From Verrucomicrobiales bacterium (GTDB lineage Bacteria > Verrucomicrobiota > Verrucomicrobiia > Limisphaerales > J093): 64,000 nt of DNA. Location: the NCBI GenBank assembly GCA_024233215.1, contig JACKPW010000013.1, positions 1 through 64,000 of the forward strand, read 5' to 3'. Position numbers and translations under genes: made by a program. Within the stretch, counting starts at the first letter, position 1; each line of letters begins with the position of its first letter. The notes under the pieces are model-generated. The model made no database searches. It saw nothing but the letters and a program-made list of their open reading frames with translations, and was not told the DNA's origin. Positions 62,663 through 64,000 of the stretch are shown one piece after another.

Positions 62663-62676
62663 AGTAACCTGTTACT
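62663..62676. promoter_or_regulatory. Operator-like dyad in the leader of the 731-residue gene
   Basis: AGTAAC-CT-GTTACT, 6-bp perfect arms, in an AT-rich leader between the two minus-strand secreted-protein genes. Confidence 0.35.
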
Positions 62677-62758
62677 CCATGTAGTCATGATCTCTTAACG
62701 GTGGATAATCTGTTTGCTGGAACCGGTGGTGAATTCCGGGCCGGCCCAGCGAGGCTGG

Positions 62759-64000
62759 TTACGGTTGCGGGGGGCCATTGGTTTTGGCGAAGTCCACCAC
62801 GAGTTTGGGACGCTTCGAAATGCGCAGGAGTCTCAGGCGCTCGTCCTGGTATCGCTCCCAGCCCCCTGGGTGTCCAAACCTCCAGACCTTGCCGTCCGCC
62901 GAGAGGGCGGCCAGCTTCCCTTTCCAATCGAGCTGGGCGACCGCCAGCCAGTCGGTCCCCGGCGCGAGGCGCTCCTGGCCCAGGAGTCTCGTCTCCTCGT
63001 TCCGGGACCAGCCGGTGATATTCCAACACCAACGCCAGAGGGCGCCATCCCCCCGAACCGCGGCAAGACTGGTCCCCACAACATCGGCATTCCGCCAGCG
63101 GGCGTCCATCCCGACCTCGTCGAAAGGGCCGTCCTCGCCGGGGAGCCGGGCGCGTACCCGCCAGTAGAGCCGGCCATCATCCCGCAGGACGCCGAAGTTC
63201 CAGAGCCCCCAGGGAACGAGGTCGACGACCCGCCCGGTCGGCAGCCCTTGCGGGAGCTTCCGTGGTCCACTGTAACTTGCATAGTGCGGCCAGGGCTGGA
63301 CCACGCCGTCGGCGGAAATCAGGTGGGCCCAATCGCGCGGGGATCGACTCAGGCCGACCCAGTTCGTCCCAACGCCGATCTGGACGGGGTCCGGGTGGAC
63401 CACCGGATACCCCTCGGAGCGGGGCGGGAGACGCAGGTCGAACCCCCAGCTCCACGCGGTACCGTCGCTCCGCAGCGCGGTGACGTCCCCCTCACTTCCA
63501 TGCAACGCGGTCCAGTTGGTGGCGGAGCCGACTTGCCAGGGCTGCTCCTCCGGAAGCACCCGGATCATCATCGGTGGCCGCGGGGTGTCACTTTGGGGTC
63601 GGGCGCCGTCCTTCCGGAATAGCGCCGCGTTGAGATAGCGAGTGAGGTAAAGCCCGGGGGGCGCAGCGACCCGGTTCCCTCCCCAACGGCGCCAGACTTG
63701 TGGATCCGGGGGCTCCTCCGTCAGTCGAGGAAGCACGAAGAGATCGTCCGAGGAGATGTTCGTCATCGCCCAGCGCCAACCCCAGCCCCAGAGGGTCCCG
63801 TCGTTGCGAATGCTGAACACGGTGCCGGAGCACACAGCCACATCCCGCCACGGTCCCGCCCCCGGCAGGAGCCGCGTTTCCGGCGAAGGAAACTGTCCGG
63901 AGTCGTCCGGCAGGCTGATCCACGGACGCAGCCAATCGGCGGTGTGCACCCGAATCCGCCCATCGGGAAGCAGGCCCACAATCGTTGCCGGGTCGGGAAC
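62759..64000 (-). CDS. RCC1/BNR-like repeat protein, cut by the window end
   Basis: The frame is open to base 64000 on the minus strand, so the N-terminus lies outside. About 413 residues are visible with repeated RCC1-type strands (SIRNDGTLWGWGWRW, ALRSDGTAWSWGFD, LISADGVVQPW, VLRDDGRLYWRVR, AVRGDGALWRWCW, ALSADGKVWRFG), each a beta-propeller blade segment of the form x-x-DGT-x-WxW. RCC1-like proteins bind other proteins or ligands; the role here is unknown. It runs in the same direction as the 731-residue gene, 111 bp away. Confidence 0.75.
   Translation of the reverse strand, partial: VPDPATIVGLLPDGRIRVHTADWLRPWISLPDDSGQFPSPETRLLPGAGPWRDVAVCSGTVFSIRNDGTLWGWGWRWAMTNISSDDLFVLPRLTEEPPDPQVWRRWGGNRVAAPPGLYLTRYLNAALFRKDGARPQSDTPRPPMMIRVLPEEQPWQVGSATNWTALHGSEGDVTALRSDGTAWSWGFDLRLPPRSEGYPVVHPDPVQIGVGTNWVGLSRSPRDWAHLISADGVVQPWPHYASYSGPRKLPQGLPTGRVVDLVPWGLWNFGVLRDDGRLYWRVRARLPGEDGPFDEVGMDARWRNADVVGTSLAAVRGDGALWRWCWNITGWSRNEETRLLGQERLAPGTDWLAVAQLDWKGKLAALSADGKVWRFGHPGGWERYQDERLRLLRISKRPKLVVDFAKTNGPPQP

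Noticed and set aside
58978..64000. Second att site for the integrase inside the window
   Set aside because: I found no repeat of the tRNA-Asn 3' end downstream; the other boundary, if any, lies outside.

Overview
The window looks like a chromosome segment of a Verrucomicrobiota bacterium, most likely of the Limisphaerales/Pedosphaera-like group. This is an inference from the gene set: an alternative complex III operon, secreted DUF1080 (3-keto-disaccharide hydrolase) and twin-arginine Gfo/Idh/MocA proteins, large LamG/PA14/Ig and FG-GAP secreted proteins, a PEP-CTERM protein, high G+C, and many short interspersed repeats. No rRNA is present, so the placement is not proven.

Layout. 1-2.9 kb: the C-terminal part of a ROCO (COR-TIR) protein, cut by the window edge, followed by a ClpX-like AAA+ ATPase whose reading frame breaks inside the Walker A motif. 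3.07-7.3 kb: a secreted DUF1080 gene split by an IS66-family element (3514-6989, perfect 8-bp target duplication) that carries tnpA, tnpB, a DUF4338/DruA-like passenger gene and tnpC. 7.5-18.2 kb: housekeeping and envelope genes (ftsK, Nudix, tadA, a CBM48 protein, a secreted repeat-like protein, a trypsin-like protease, ppk2, a Na+/H+ antiporter) and one copy of a 165-bp dispersed repeat. 18.3-24.2 kb: a complete RND efflux operon (outer-membrane factor, adaptor, HAE1 pump). 24.2-32 kb: an unassigned gene, an AraC-regulator fragment, a 1301-residue secreted PA14/LamG/Ig protein, a Gfo/Idh/MocA oxidoreductase and apbE.

32.4-43.6 kb: a ten-gene respiratory operon. Alternative complex III (actA-actF) is followed by a small membrane protein and by cbb3-oxidase-like N, O and P subunits. 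The CcoN-like subunit has lost five of the six canonical heme/copper-binding histidines, so the cluster encodes a quinol-oxidising complex next to what appears to be a non-catalytic oxidase homologue. 44-47.2 kb: a lipoprotein and an 11-loop FG-GAP protein. 47.36 kb: tRNA-Asp. 47.4-50.1 kb: a debris zone with repeats, two small membrane-protein remnants and two group II intron remnants sharing a near-identical 114-bp 3' end.

50.1-58.6 kb: a second Gfo/Idh/MocA protein, the second copy of the 165-bp repeat, a permease-cupin-glycosyltransferase operon, a divergent ECF sigma/anti-sigma/DUF3106 operon, a NarL-type response regulator and a PEP-CTERM protein with a near-consensus promoter. 58.98 kb onward: tRNA-Asn, an atypical tyrosine recombinase and two large secreted proteins (the last cut by the window end), which may be the edge of an integrated island.

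The most interesting items are the DruA-like passenger inside an IS66 transposon, the ligand-less CcoN homologue attached to alternative complex III, the COR-TIR/ClpX-like pair, and the two families of inverted-repeat dispersed elements.
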